Positions 25,258 to 33,824 of a DNA stretch of 64,000 nucleotides are shown here, one piece after another (the stretch's first letter is position 1; each line of letters begins with the position of its first letter). The notes beneath the pieces are model-generated. The model did not search any database, was not told the DNA's origin, and worked only from the letters and a program-made list of their open reading frames with translations. A program made the position numbers and the translations under genes. Source of the DNA: Beijerinckiaceae bacterium (GTDB taxonomy: Bacteria > Pseudomonadota > Alphaproteobacteria > Rhizobiales > Beijerinckiaceae); NCBI GenBank assembly GCA_947454485.1, contig CANGJJ010000004.1, positions 1 through 64,000 on the forward strand, given 5' to 3'.

Positions 25258-26025
25258 ATGCTCAGTCTCACTCAGCTCAAGGACGACCTTGTGACGGCGA
25301 ACCGCGTGCTCGCCCATCATCACGTTGTCGATTCCTTCGGCCATGTTTCGGTTCGTAATCCTGAAAATCCGAAGCACTTTTTCTTGTCGCGCGCCCGCGC
25401 TCCCAATTGCGTGGAAGCTGGCGACATCACCGAATTCACCTTCGATGGTCAGATCGTCGGTCACAATCCCGGCAAGCCCTATTCCGAGCGTTTCATTCAC
25501 GGCTCGATCTATGAGGCCCGCCCCGATGTGATGGCCGTGGTGCATAATCACAGCCCCAATGTCGTGCCCTTCACGGTGCAGACCAAGAAGAAGATGCGCC
25601 CGATCATGCATATGTGCGCGCCGATCGGCACCGACATTCCCACTTGGGATATTGCGCATAAATTTGGCACGACCAATCTGCTCGTGACCTCGATGGAGAT
25701 GGGCCGCGATCTCGCCCAGTCGCTGGGCAATCGCACGGTTGCGCTGATGCGCGGCCATGGTTCGGTTGTTGTCGCCAAGAGCCTGCGTGAAGTTGTCTTC
25801 ACCTCGATCTATATGGAGATCAATGCCGACATGCTCATCAAGGCCTATGCTTTGGGCGATGGCGACATTCAGCCCATGAGCGAGGGCGAAGTGGATGCCA
25901 ATGCGGGTGGTCGCGCTGGCTTCACTTTGGAGCGTGGTTGGGAGAATTGGTGCAAGATCACCGAGCGTCCCTATTATTCGCTCGACTGGAATATGGGTCC
26001 TGGCTTCTCCAAGACCGACAAGTAA
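25258..26025 (+). CDS. Class II aldolase/adducin family protein
   Basis: A 255-residue putative metal-dependent aldolase or decarboxylase. Family landmarks are FGHVSVRNPENP (about 27-38), the first metal-ligand pair VVHNHSP (His-x-His, about 98) and the third ligand in LMRGHGSVVV (about 164), plus the catalytic Glu region KPYSERFIHGSIYEAR. Relatives beside aromatic hydroxylases include 3,4-dihydroxyphthalate or 2,3-dihydroxybenzoate-type decarboxylases, so decarboxylation of the monooxygenase product is plausible but unproven. It sits 94 bases downstream of the monooxygenase, with a solute-binding protein after it. Confidence 0.85.
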   Translation: MLSLTQLKDDLVTANRVLAHHHVVDSFGHVSVRNPENPKHFFLSRARAPNCVEAGDITEFTFDGQIVGHNPGKPYSERFIHGSIYEARPDVMAVVHNHSPNVVPFTVQTKKKMRPIMHMCAPIGTDIPTWDIAHKFGTTNLLVTSMEMGRDLAQSLGNRTVALMRGHGSVVVAKSLREVVFTSIYMEINADMLIKAYALGDGDIQPMSEGEVDANAGGRAGFTLERGWENWCKITERPYYSLDWNMGPGFSKTDK

Positions 26026-26092
26026 GATCCTCATATTCAATCGCAACATGCGGCGCGGGATTTCCGCGCCGCTTCTTTTGAAGGGTAAGGCA

Positions 26093-27124
26093 ATGTTCAA
26101 GATCGCGCGCGCCGCGCTCGGCGTCTCTCTTCTGGCTCTCGCATCCACCTCAGCTTTGGCAGCGGACAAGATCACCATCGGCATCGTCAATGCGGTGAGT
26201 GATGGCACGCTCTTCATCGCGCAAGAGAAGGGCTATCTGAAAGCTGAAGGCATTGATGCCGACTTCGTCGAATTCGACACAGGGGCCAAGATGGTCGCGC
26301 CTATGGGTGCAGGCCAGCTCGATGTCGGTGGCGGGGCTGCCTCTGCGGGTCTTTATAATGCGGTTGATCGCGGCATTCGCATCAAGATCGTCGCCGACAA
26401 AGCCACCAATGTGAAGGGCGCGCCCTTTCAGTCCTTCATGGTGCGCAAAGCGCTGGTGGATTCAGGCGAAGTGAAGACGCTGGCTGATCTGAAGGGCCGA
26501 AAAGTTGCGATCACGGGTGCAGGTGGCAGCGATGCCTCTGTGCTCAATGAGGCCATGCGTAGCGTCGGCCTGACCTATAATGATGTCGAGAAGATCTATC
26601 TCGGCTTCCCGCAACATGCCCCCGCCTTCCAGAATGGCGCGATTGACGGCTCGATCACAACAGAGCCGACGACGACCAATATCCAGCGTCTGGGCGCTGC
26701 TGTGGTGCTCATGGGCAATGATGCTTTCTACCCCAATGCACAGACCGCGACGATCATGTTCTCAGGCGATTTTGCCGAGAAGCGCCGCGATGTCGCTGTG
26801 CGGTTCATGAAGGCCTATCTGCGCGCTGCACGTGACTTCAATGATGCTTTGGTGAATGGAAAATTGCAGGGTCCGGGCGGTGATGAGCTCGTCGCGATCC
26901 TCGCCAAATATACAGTCATCAAGAATCCTGAGGTTCTGCGCAATATGGTGATGGCGGGCGTCAATCCCAATGGTGCTGTGAATGAAGACAGTATGAAAAA
27001 GGATCTCGCCTTCTTCAAATCAGTGGGCGATGTGACCAGCACCAAAGTTGCCGTTGAGCAAGTCCTCGACCAGAGTTTCGCAGCAGAGGCCGTGAAAGTA
27101 CTTGGCCCTTATGTGAAGAAATAA
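26093..27124 (+). CDS. ABC-type solute-binding protein, NrtA/SsuA/TauA (NMT1) family
   Basis: A 343-residue periplasmic protein (signal peptide 1-24, SALAAD). It starts KITIGIVNAVSDGTLFIAQE, followed by GYLKAEGIDADFVEFDTGAK, LADLKGRKVAITGAGGSDAS and a long helical C-terminus. This is the NMT1/TauA-type fold used for nitrate, sulfonates, pyrimidines and aromatic acids such as phthalate. No ATPase or permease gene is adjacent. Its place after the monooxygenase and aldolase suggests it binds the aromatic substrate of that unit. ATG 26093 follows AAGGGTAAGG; the frame upstream overlaps the aldolase gene and is spurious. Confidence 0.87.
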   Translation: MFKIARAALGVSLLALASTSALAADKITIGIVNAVSDGTLFIAQEKGYLKAEGIDADFVEFDTGAKMVAPMGAGQLDVGGGAASAGLYNAVDRGIRIKIVADKATNVKGAPFQSFMVRKALVDSGEVKTLADLKGRKVAITGAGGSDASVLNEAMRSVGLTYNDVEKIYLGFPQHAPAFQNGAIDGSITTEPTTTNIQRLGAAVVLMGNDAFYPNAQTATIMFSGDFAEKRRDVAVRFMKAYLRAARDFNDALVNGKLQGPGGDELVAILAKYTVIKNPEVLRNMVMAGVNPNGAVNEDSMKKDLAFFKSVGDVTSTKVAVEQVLDQSFAAEAVKVLGPYVKK

Positions 27125-27176
27125 GATTGAGGTTGAGGGGCGATGTTCGGTTGAAGGAACTCGCCCCCTTTTATCT

Positions 27177-27581
27177 TTAATGTTCGTGCGTATCGTAGCT
27201 CGTCAGATCAATGAATTCGAGCACGGTGCCGTCGGGGTCGCGGAAATAAACACGTGGGCCATTGACCACGCCGCCTTGGCGATCTTCCGCCCCAATAATC
27301 TCGACATTATGGGCGATGAGCCGCGCCTTGGCAGATTCAAACTTCGCTGGCGCAATCGCAAACGAATGATGCACGCCCTCTGACTCCTGCAACACAGGAT
27401 TCACGGTGTGATCTTGCTTCACCAGAATGAGGCAAACACCGCCTGCATCGATGAAAGACATATGGCGCTTGCGCGGCGTGAATAGGTGCTTGCATCCTAC
27501 AACTTCAGTGTAGAAGGTCAGGCTCTTCTCGAGATCTGTGACCGGGATGCTGAAATGCGCAATACCCACGATGTCTGACAT
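27177..27581 (-). CDS. VOC (glyoxalase/extradiol dioxygenase) family protein
   Basis: A 134-residue single-subunit member of the vicinal oxygen chelate fold. It starts GIAHFSIPVTDLEKSLTFYT (metal ligand His9), and has EGVHHSFAI (second His region) and FRDPDGTVLEFIDL (metal ligand Glu). Activity could be isomerase, lyase, dioxygenase or resistance-type; sequence does not decide. ATG 27581 has GGGGAGG upstream. It is divergent from the solute-binding protein at 27669, with 87 bases between. Confidence 0.85.
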   Translation of the reverse strand: MSDIVGIAHFSIPVTDLEKSLTFYTEVVGCKHLFTPRKRHMSFIDAGGVCLILVKQDHTVNPVLQESEGVHHSFAIAPAKFESAKARLIAHNVEIIGAEDRQGGVVNGPRVYFRDPDGTVLEFIDLTSYDTHEH

Positions 27582-27668
27582 AAGGTCCTCCCCGAAATCC
27601 CGCTTGTCGGCGTGTTGTTAGCGCGTATAGTAAGCCCATAAAAAATAACGATCAAGGGAGGCGGCCTT

Positions 27669-28694
27669 ATGCGCAAATATGTTGCGAGCCTGTCGCTTAT
27701 CGTCATCGCTTTGGTGATGAGCGCTTCTGCACGTGCTGAAACAATCGAAGAGTTTTATCGCGGCAAGACCATCACTTCTGTCGTGCCTTTTGGTCCGGGC
27801 GGTGGTTACGGAATTTATAATCAGATCATGGCGCGCCATCTGGGTCGCTTCATTCCCGGCAATCCCACCATTGTCGCCCAATATATGCCGGGCGCAGGTG
27901 GCATCACGGCCAATAATTATATGTTCAATCTGGCCAAGCGCGATGGCCTCGTCATGGCGATGGTGTCGGATTCGGTGGCGCTGGCCTCTGTGATTGATGC
28001 CGACAAGATCCGCTACAAGGTGAATGACTTCATTTGGCTTGGCGCGATTGAGCGCGTCAATAATGTCATCGCCGTGCGCTCTGACTCCGGCGTCAAGACT
28101 TTGGAGGATTTGCGTGAGAAGTCGATTGTCCTTGGTGGCTCTGGTCCAGGCTCACCAACATCGCTTCTGCCCTCGCTGATGCGTTGGTTGCAGCCCTACA
28201 ATATGAAAGTGGTTGAAGGTTATGAGGGCATCAATCCGATGTTCATTGCGATGGATCGCAATGAGATCGCCGGCATGACAGTCAGCTGGACGATTTTCAA
28301 GACATTGCGCAAAGCGTGGTTTGAAAGCGGTTTTGCGATCCCCATCGTGCAATTTGGTAGCCGCAAAGAAAAAGATCTGCCCAATGTGCCGCTCGCAATT
28401 GATATTGCGCAAACGCCCGAGCAAAAGGCTGTAGCGCGCTTTTTGGCGTCCAATGTGGATGTTGGCCGCTCCTTCATCTTCCCGCCCGGTGTGCCGCAAG
28501 ATCGCGTGGAGGCTTTGCGCGCCGCTTTTGACAAGATGGTGGAGGATCCTGAGTTTCGCGAGGAGATCACCAAGGCTGGATTTGATCTCAGCCCCGCCAC
28601 GGGCAAAGAGGTTCAAGCTGCTGTCGCGCAAGCGACGAATTTGGATGACCGGATGATCAAAATCATCCAAACAGCTATCGGATCCGCAAAATAG
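27669..28694 (+). CDS. TTT-type solute-binding protein (FYRGKT sub-type)
   Basis: A 341-residue exported binding protein (signal peptide 1-23, ARAE). It shows EEFYRGKTITSVVPFGPGGG, RHLGRFIPGNPTIVAQYMPG and AGGITANNYMFNLAKRDG, the sub-type landmarks, and a C-terminal GVPQDRVEALRAAFDKMVED shared by all five members in this window. It begins an apparent operon: the CoA-transferase gene follows by 11 bases. That pairing suggests its ligand is the acid that the transferase activates. Confidence 0.86.
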   Translation: MRKYVASLSLIVIALVMSASARAETIEEFYRGKTITSVVPFGPGGGYGIYNQIMARHLGRFIPGNPTIVAQYMPGAGGITANNYMFNLAKRDGLVMAMVSDSVALASVIDADKIRYKVNDFIWLGAIERVNNVIAVRSDSGVKTLEDLREKSIVLGGSGPGSPTSLLPSLMRWLQPYNMKVVEGYEGINPMFIAMDRNEIAGMTVSWTIFKTLRKAWFESGFAIPIVQFGSRKEKDLPNVPLAIDIAQTPEQKAVARFLASNVDVGRSFIFPPGVPQDRVEALRAAFDKMVEDPEFREEITKAGFDLSPATGKEVQAAVAQATNLDDRMIKIIQTAIGSAK

Positions 28695-28705
28695 AAAGAC
28701 GGAAT

Positions 28706-29842
28706 ATGTCTGCACTTCAAGGTGTCAAAGTTATCGAGTTTACGAGCTATGTCAGTGGTCCTTATGCAGGCATGTTGCTGGCAGATTTTGGCGCGGATGT
28801 CATCAAGGTTGAAGCGCCGGAGACGGGCGACCCCTTCCGTCGCTGGGGTGAGACTGATTACAACGCCACTTTCGGCTCTGTGAACCGCAACAAAAAAAGC
28901 ATCACGCTCGATCTCAAAAGCCCTGAAGGCAAATCAGAAGCCATGCGTTTGATGCTGGAGGCTGATGTGGTGATTGAGAATCTGCGCAGTGGTGCGCTCG
29001 ATCGCCTCGGCCTTGGTTGGGAGTCTGTGCATGAGCGCAATCCGCGTCTCATCTATTGCTCCATCACTGGCTTTGGTGATGAAGGGCCTTATGCGCAGCG
29101 CCCCGGCTATGACACGGTGGGTCAGGCGATGGGCGGTCTGCTGAGCTTGCTGACTGATATGGATAGGCCCCAGCCGATGGGCATTTCGCTGTCTGATCAT
29201 TTGGCGGGGATCTCAGCTGCCATGGGTATTTTGGCAGCGCTCAATGCGCGTCATCTGACAGGACGTGGTCAGAAGGTCAGCACATCGCTGATTGAATCGA
29301 CCATTTCTTTCCTCGCTGAAAATGCGGCGCGTTATTTCGAAGATGGTGGTACACCCAGCCGCGCCACGCGCACTCATATTGCGCAGGTCTTCGCCTTCAC
29401 CGCGAAAGATGGAAAAGGCTTCGTCATCCATCTCTCATCGCCCAAAAAATTCTGGCTCGCTATGTTGGAGGCTGCAGGGCGCCCTGAGCTGGCAGACGAC
29501 CCGCGCTTCAGCGATCGCAAAAAGCGTATCGCAAATTATACGGCGCTCTGCGCGGAGCTCGCAGGCGTCTTTGCCACACAAAATCGCGATGTGTGGATCG
29601 AGCGTCTTGTTGCTGCTGATGTGCCCGCTGGCCCCATTCATGATCTCAAAGGCGTCTTCGAAGACCCGCAGGTGCAAGCGCTCAAGATGGTGGAGAAGGT
29701 CCCCCATCCCGCAGGTCGTGGCGAAGTCTCCCTCATCCGCAACTCTGTGCGCATGAGTGAGACACCCCCCGTCATCCGCCACGCCGCGCCGCAGCTTGGG
29801 CAGCATAATGCAGAGATCTTGAAGGGCGGGCGCGGATCATGA
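28706..29842 (+). CDS. Class III CoA-transferase (CaiB/BaiF family)
   Basis: A 378-residue enzyme that moves CoA between a donor acyl-CoA and a free acid. Landmarks are VIEFTSYVSGPYAGMLLADF (about 10-29), GADVIKVEAPETGDPFR, ADVVIENLRSGALDRLGL and YCSITGFGDEGPYAQRPGYD. The catalytic aspartate is in SLSDHLAGISAAM (about residue 157). It lies between a solute-binding protein and a citryl-CoA-lyase-like gene, whose start overlaps its stop by four bases (ATGA). A reasonable model is activation of a citrate- or citramalate-like acid to its CoA ester. The exact acid is unknown. Confidence 0.92.
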   Translation: MSALQGVKVIEFTSYVSGPYAGMLLADFGADVIKVEAPETGDPFRRWGETDYNATFGSVNRNKKSITLDLKSPEGKSEAMRLMLEADVVIENLRSGALDRLGLGWESVHERNPRLIYCSITGFGDEGPYAQRPGYDTVGQAMGGLLSLLTDMDRPQPMGISLSDHLAGISAAMGILAALNARHLTGRGQKVSTSLIESTISFLAENAARYFEDGGTPSRATRTHIAQVFAFTAKDGKGFVIHLSSPKKFWLAMLEAAGRPELADDPRFSDRKKRIANYTALCAELAGVFATQNRDVWIERLVAADVPAGPIHDLKGVFEDPQVQALKMVEKVPHPAGRGEVSLIRNSVRMSETPPVIRHAAPQLGQHNAEILKGGRGS

Positions 29843-30597
29843 GCAATATTGTCACTCATATTGCCATGGCCGATGCGACCCGCGTCATGGTGCGCGGCCG
29901 TGATCTCGTGAATGATCTCATCGGCAAATATAGCTTCACGGAGATGTTCTATTTCCTGATCTGTGAGCGTTTCCCTACGCCCGCCCAGACCAAGGTTCTG
30001 GATGCCTGTCTCATCACGCTTATGGAACACGGCTTCACACCTGCGGCTGTCATTTCGCGCATCATGGCTGAAAGCGTGCCAGACCAGATTCAGGTCTCGA
30101 TTGCATCGGGTCTGCTCACTATTGGCAGTGTCCACGCAGGCACGATGGAGGGTTGCGCGGCTTTGTTGACCGAGGGTGTGAAGGCGGCCGATCAAGATGA
30201 ATGGTGCCGCACCAAGCTTGCGCAGTTTCGGGAACGCAAGAAACCAGTGCCGGGCTTTGGTCACAAAATGCACAAGCCCGTTGATCCGCGCACCAAGCCT
30301 CTGCTTGAAGTCGCACGGGCTAACAATCTCGATGGTCCCTATGTGCAGCTGTTGCTGAAACTGTCTGCCATGATTGATGAGAGCGCGGGCAAGCATATCA
30401 CCATCAATGCGACAGGTGCTTTGGCGGCTTTGCTGCTGGAGATTGGGATCGAGCCCAGCATTGTGCGCGCCATTGCGGTTGTGTCGCGTTGTGCGGGTTT
30501 GGTGGGACATATTTTGGAAGAGAAGAAGACGGTCTCATCGCGCGTCATTATCAACAAAGCCCGTGAGGCGATTCCCTATGCTGATCCCAATGAATAG
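29839..30597 (+). CDS. Citryl-CoA lyase-like protein (citrate synthase family, short form)
   Basis: A 252-residue member of the citrate synthase fold, much shorter than citrate synthases (about 430) and like the C-terminal lyase part of ATP-citrate lyase or stand-alone citryl-CoA lyase. Catalytic elements visible are EHGFTPAAVISR (first His), PGFGHKMHKPVDPR (second His with the Arg that binds oxaloacetate) and INATGALAALLLEIG. It would cleave a citryl-CoA-like ester to acetyl-CoA (or another acyl-CoA) and an oxo-acid. Cotranslation with the CoA-transferase (ATGA overlap) supports this two-step route. The synthesis direction cannot be excluded. Confidence 0.85.
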   Translation: MSNIVTHIAMADATRVMVRGRDLVNDLIGKYSFTEMFYFLICERFPTPAQTKVLDACLITLMEHGFTPAAVISRIMAESVPDQIQVSIASGLLTIGSVHAGTMEGCAALLTEGVKAADQDEWCRTKLAQFRERKKPVPGFGHKMHKPVDPRTKPLLEVARANNLDGPYVQLLLKLSAMIDESAGKHITINATGALAALLLEIGIEPSIVRAIAVVSRCAGLVGHILEEKKTVSSRVIINKAREAIPYADPNE

Positions 30598-31597
30598 GGC
30601 TGTTGCAGCGCTGCTCGTTTGTTTGATCGGCGCTATGCCTGCTCTGGCGCTTGAGCCACTCAAAAGCATTGAGATCAATGTCGCCAATTCTCCTGGTGGG
30701 GGCTATGACCAATATGCGCGCACCATTGCGCGTCATCTGCCGCGCTTTTTGCCGGGGCAACCCGTGGTCTTGGTCAAAAATATGCCGGGTGCTGGTGGTG
30801 CGCGCGCTGCGAATTTCTTGGCAGGTGCCGGTGTGCCGCGCGATGGTTCTGTGCTCGCTCTCTTGACCCGTGAGGTTGCGCTGGCCCCTTTGCTCGCCCC
30901 CAATCAGGCGAGCTATCAATTCAAGGCGCAAGAGCTCAATTGGATTGGCAGTCCGCTACAAGATGTCGGGCTCTTCATCATCACCCAGTCAGCGCCTGCG
31001 CAATCGCTTGAGGAGATGAAAACCAAAGTCGTCACTCTGGCGGGAACAGGGCCGGGCTCGGGTCCCAGCACATTTCCGCATGTGTTGAATGATGTGCTTG
31101 GACTGAAGTTGAAAGTTGTTCCCGGCTATCCCGGCTCGCAAGAGGCTTTGCTCGCAGTTGAGAAGGGCGAGGCAGATGGGCATATTTCAGGTGGATCATC
31201 CGCTGCCTTTCGCAATCGCGTCAATCCGATGATTGCGGATAAGAAGGCCAGAATGCTGCTGCAACTTGGGATGGTGAAGGATCAAGAATATCCCGATGTG
31301 CCTTTGATCTTCGAGCTGGTGAAAGATCAGGCGACGCAGCAATTGCTGGAATTGATTTTCGCGCCACAGTTTCTGGGCCGTCCCATTGCAGCCCCTCCGG
31401 GCGTAGCAAAGGAGCGGGTGGCTGAATTGCGCGCAGCATTTGATGCGGTGTTGAAGGATCCTGAGTTTCTCGAAGATGCCAAACGTCAGCGCATGGATAT
31501 CAATCATGTGAGTGGTGAGAGCATTGAGGCAATGATCAAGAAGATCTACAGCCTGCCACCTTCGTTGATCGCGCGCGCTGTTAGCTTGTCGCAATAG
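30578..31597 (+). CDS. TTT-type solute-binding protein, fourth gene of the CoA-transferase operon
   Basis: A 339-residue exported binding protein whose start overlaps the lyase gene (ATG 30578, or ATG 30590 with an 8-base overlap). The signal peptide (about 1-24, PALA) is followed by IEINVANSPGGGYDQYARTI, RHLPRFLPGQPVVLVKNMPG and AGGARAANFLAG. It lacks the FYRGKT start but otherwise belongs to the same sub-type. It makes the second binding protein in one four-gene operon, at the opposite end from the first (27669). The two may serve different but related acids, or one may act as a sensor. Confidence 0.84.
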   Translation: MLIPMNRAVAALLVCLIGAMPALALEPLKSIEINVANSPGGGYDQYARTIARHLPRFLPGQPVVLVKNMPGAGGARAANFLAGAGVPRDGSVLALLTREVALAPLLAPNQASYQFKAQELNWIGSPLQDVGLFIITQSAPAQSLEEMKTKVVTLAGTGPGSGPSTFPHVLNDVLGLKLKVVPGYPGSQEALLAVEKGEADGHISGGSSAAFRNRVNPMIADKKARMLLQLGMVKDQEYPDVPLIFELVKDQATQQLLELIFAPQFLGRPIAAPPGVAKERVAELRAAFDAVLKDPEFLEDAKRQRMDINHVSGESIEAMIKKIYSLPPSLIARAVSLSQ

Positions 31598-31923
31598 GGG
31601 CGGTGGCTTTCATAAGTGAGACCCGATCCCCTCATCCGTCCGCTTCGCGGCCACCTTCTCCCGCTGGGAGAAGGGCGACCGAGGTGTGCGCCAAACTAAA
31701 AAGAAGAGGCACCCGCTCCTCCCAATGGGAGGAGCTGTCAGCGGATGCTGACTGAGGAGGGGATCGAGACTTTCAGAATGATGCTCAAGGCACTTTGGGT
31801 CTCACTGGGCTAACATCCGATCCCCTCATCCGCCGCCATCCGGCGGCACCTTCTCCCACTGGGAGAAGGAATAAAAAAGCCCGGCATCTCTGCCGGGCTT
31901 TCTCATAACTTTTGCAGATTGGC
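31598..31923. repeat. Gene-free cluster of three family-A palindromic repeats
   Basis: The whole interval holds repeats and one terminator, with no gene. Units are at 31623-31674 (inverted), 31708-31770 (direct, with CTCCTCCCAATGGGAGGAG) and 31815-31869 (inverted). All carry the GATCCCCTCATCCG or GATGAGGGGATCGG core and a CTTCTCCC-type palindrome. The interval separates convergent genes. Confidence 0.85.
31873..31900 (-). terminator. Rho-independent terminator of the amidohydrolase gene
   Basis: On the minus strand AGCCCGGCA, four-base loop GAGA, TGCCGGGCT and then a T-run form a classic terminator 23 bases after the stop. Confidence 0.92.
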
Positions 31924-32940
31924 TTACTTGATGCCGAGCAGCTGCTGGGCGTTCTTGTAGCAGATCTTTTCCATGTCTTCCTGCGAGAGGTTGAGGCTCT
32001 CGAGAATGGCGATGGTCTCGCGGATATAGGCAGGGCCCTTCTCGGGATCGAAGGGGCAGTCAGAGGCAAAGAGCACCTTGTCTGCACCATAGAAGGAGAG
32101 GCCGCATTCGGTGGCGGCCTTCGAGCCAAACACCGCGCTGTCTGCATAGAAGTCCTTGAAGTAGTCGAGCGGGCGACGCTTCATATTCTTCAAAAGGGTC
32201 TTGTAGTCTTCGTCGGTGGTGCGGTTGCCGAGCTGATCCCAGCCGGGGCCGACGCGACCTTCGAAGAAGGGGACCATAGCGCCCAGATGATGCGCCAGAA
32301 CCTTGAGGTTCGGGAACTGATCCATCACGCCGCCGAACACCAAGCGGGCCATAGCGACCGAGGTCTCATAGGGCCAGCCGAAGGTCCACCAGATTTCATA
32401 TTTCGACTTCGACTCGGTCTTGTAGTCGGGCAGATCGAAAGCGCCGCGCGAGGGATGCAGGAACACAGGCTTGTTGTGCTTCTCGGCGATGGCGAAGATC
32501 TCGCGGAATTCCTGCTCATCAAGCGGCTTGCCGTTGATGTTGGAATGCAGCTGCAGACCGTTGGCGCCGATCGAGATCGCGCGCTCCCACTCTTTGGCAG
32601 CATTCTTGGAGTTCATCGGCAGCGAGGCGAGCCAGCCGCAGAAATAATCGGGGTTCTTGGCGACGAGTTCGGCCTGGCCATCATTGGCGAGCTTGGCGAA
32701 TTCTTCGACCTGCTCGGGCGTGCCGAGAGCTTCGAGCGGGGGCATGCCCAGCGAGATGACCTGCGTATAGTTCTTTTCGGTGCGGAACAGATCCACAACG
32801 CGCTTGCGCTCATTCAGATCATAGATGCAGGGGATGCCGCGCATACGCGCGCCGATATCCGCCGCCGCGCCGGGGGTGGAGAGCATCTTCTGCCACAGGG
32901 CATCAGGAAAGAAGTGGTTGAAGCAGTCGATATAACGCAT
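31924..32940 (-). CDS. Amidohydrolase_2-family (ACMSD/decarboxylase-like) metalloenzyme
   Basis: A 338-residue TIM-barrel protein related to aminocarboxymuconate semialdehyde decarboxylase and resorcylate decarboxylases. Metal-site elements are the N-terminal IDCFNHFFPD, KPVFLHPSRG (His), VLAHHLGAM (His) and LFASDCPFDPE (Asp). In most relatives the first motif is DxHxH; here the first His is Phe (D-C-F-N-H), so one zinc ligand is missing or replaced. ATG 32940 follows AAAGGAG; the longer frame is not supported. It is divergent from a pair of cupin genes. Decarboxylation or hydrolysis of an aromatic acid or ring-cleavage product is likely. Confidence 0.85.
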   Translation of the reverse strand: MRYIDCFNHFFPDALWQKMLSTPGAAADIGARMRGIPCIYDLNERKRVVDLFRTEKNYTQVISLGMPPLEALGTPEQVEEFAKLANDGQAELVAKNPDYFCGWLASLPMNSKNAAKEWERAISIGANGLQLHSNINGKPLDEQEFREIFAIAEKHNKPVFLHPSRGAFDLPDYKTESKSKYEIWWTFGWPYETSVAMARLVFGGVMDQFPNLKVLAHHLGAMVPFFEGRVGPGWDQLGNRTTDEDYKTLLKNMKRRPLDYFKDFYADSAVFGSKAATECGLSFYGADKVLFASDCPFDPEKGPAYIRETIAILESLNLSQEDMEKICYKNAQQLLGIK

Positions 32941-33179
32941 CGGGCGTGTCTCCTTTGGGATACTGCAGCCGGGCAATGCCCCCCACCGCAGCTTGGCTCT
33001 GTCTTTAAAGCCTTGAGGCGGTGGAAGGCAATCGCAGGTTCGATTTTCTTGCAGTACGGGATTTGGGGCTGTTCCCTTGACAGGGACCGGTGAGGGGCGG
33101 AAAAACGAGGCAATCGGCGCAGCCCAACCGCCCCAAAGGCGCGAAGCCTGCCTGCCCGTCAAAAAAGCAGGAGTGAAAC

Positions 33180-33824
33180 ATGGAATCCGAGCCTAGGGTC
33201 CAGAAAGGCGGGGCTGCCACCGCGCCCATCGGCCATAATTCAGAAAATCAGACCCGCGAAGAGAAGATCGCCGGCCTCTACCACTCCAAGAAAGACCGCG
33301 TCTTCGTGCGCGGCATTCAGGGCGCCTATAACGTCAAGGAAGAGCTTGACCGTCTGCGCTCGGTGCCGCGTGTGCGCAAGGCCAAGGACATTGGCTTCAT
33401 CGATGGCCCGCAATGTTTCAGCCGACATTATGTGGAACCTAAGGATGGGATCACCCAGACCTTCCACATGCATCTGGAAGAATATGCGCCCGGTGCCTCC
33501 TCGCAAAAGCATGGCCATGTGAATGAGGCGGCTTTTTATATTCTCGATGGCAAAGGCTACGAGATTCATGATGGCGTACGCTATGACTGGGAAGCGGGCG
33601 ATATTGCCATCGTGCACAACAATTGCGTGCACCAGCATTTCAACGCGAGCACAGACAAGCCTGCGCGCGCGCTCGTGATCAAAACAAAGCCGATGTATCT
33701 CTTCCTCAACATGCTCTTCCAGAAGCAGGTGAAGGAGCGTCCCGTTGATGTCTCGCCCGAATGCGAGGGCTTTGAGGCGCGCGAGATCGAGGAAGATTTC
33801 AATCATCCCAAGGGAGGCTACTGA
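33180..33824 (+). CDS. Single-domain cupin protein, first of a pair
   Basis: A 214-residue protein with one cupin domain at about 85-175. Metal-site motif 1 is QKHGHVNEAAFYILDGKGYE (His-x-His and Glu), and motif 2 is AGDIAIVHNNCVHQHFNA with a His. An N-terminal helical region (about 25-70) precedes it. The next gene encodes a second cupin with a one-base overlap (TGATG), so the two proteins are probably made in equal amounts and may form one mixed enzyme. It is divergent from the amidohydrolase with 239 bases between. Dioxygenase or isomerase activity is possible; the family name is unclear. Confidence 0.82.
   Translation: MESEPRVQKGGAATAPIGHNSENQTREEKIAGLYHSKKDRVFVRGIQGAYNVKEELDRLRSVPRVRKAKDIGFIDGPQCFSRHYVEPKDGITQTFHMHLEEYAPGASSQKHGHVNEAAFYILDGKGYEIHDGVRYDWEAGDIAIVHNNCVHQHFNASTDKPARALVIKTKPMYLFLNMLFQKQVKERPVDVSPECEGFEAREIEEDFNHPKGGY

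Noticed and set aside
24805-26217. Long open frame (470 codons) on the minus strand opposite monooxygenase and aldolase genes
   Set aside because: It is antisense to two confident enzymes, has no ribosome site and no recognisable domain.
31912-33093. Open frame (393 codons) on the plus strand opposite the amidohydrolase
   Set aside because: It is a shadow of a conserved metalloenzyme gene and runs into its promoter region.
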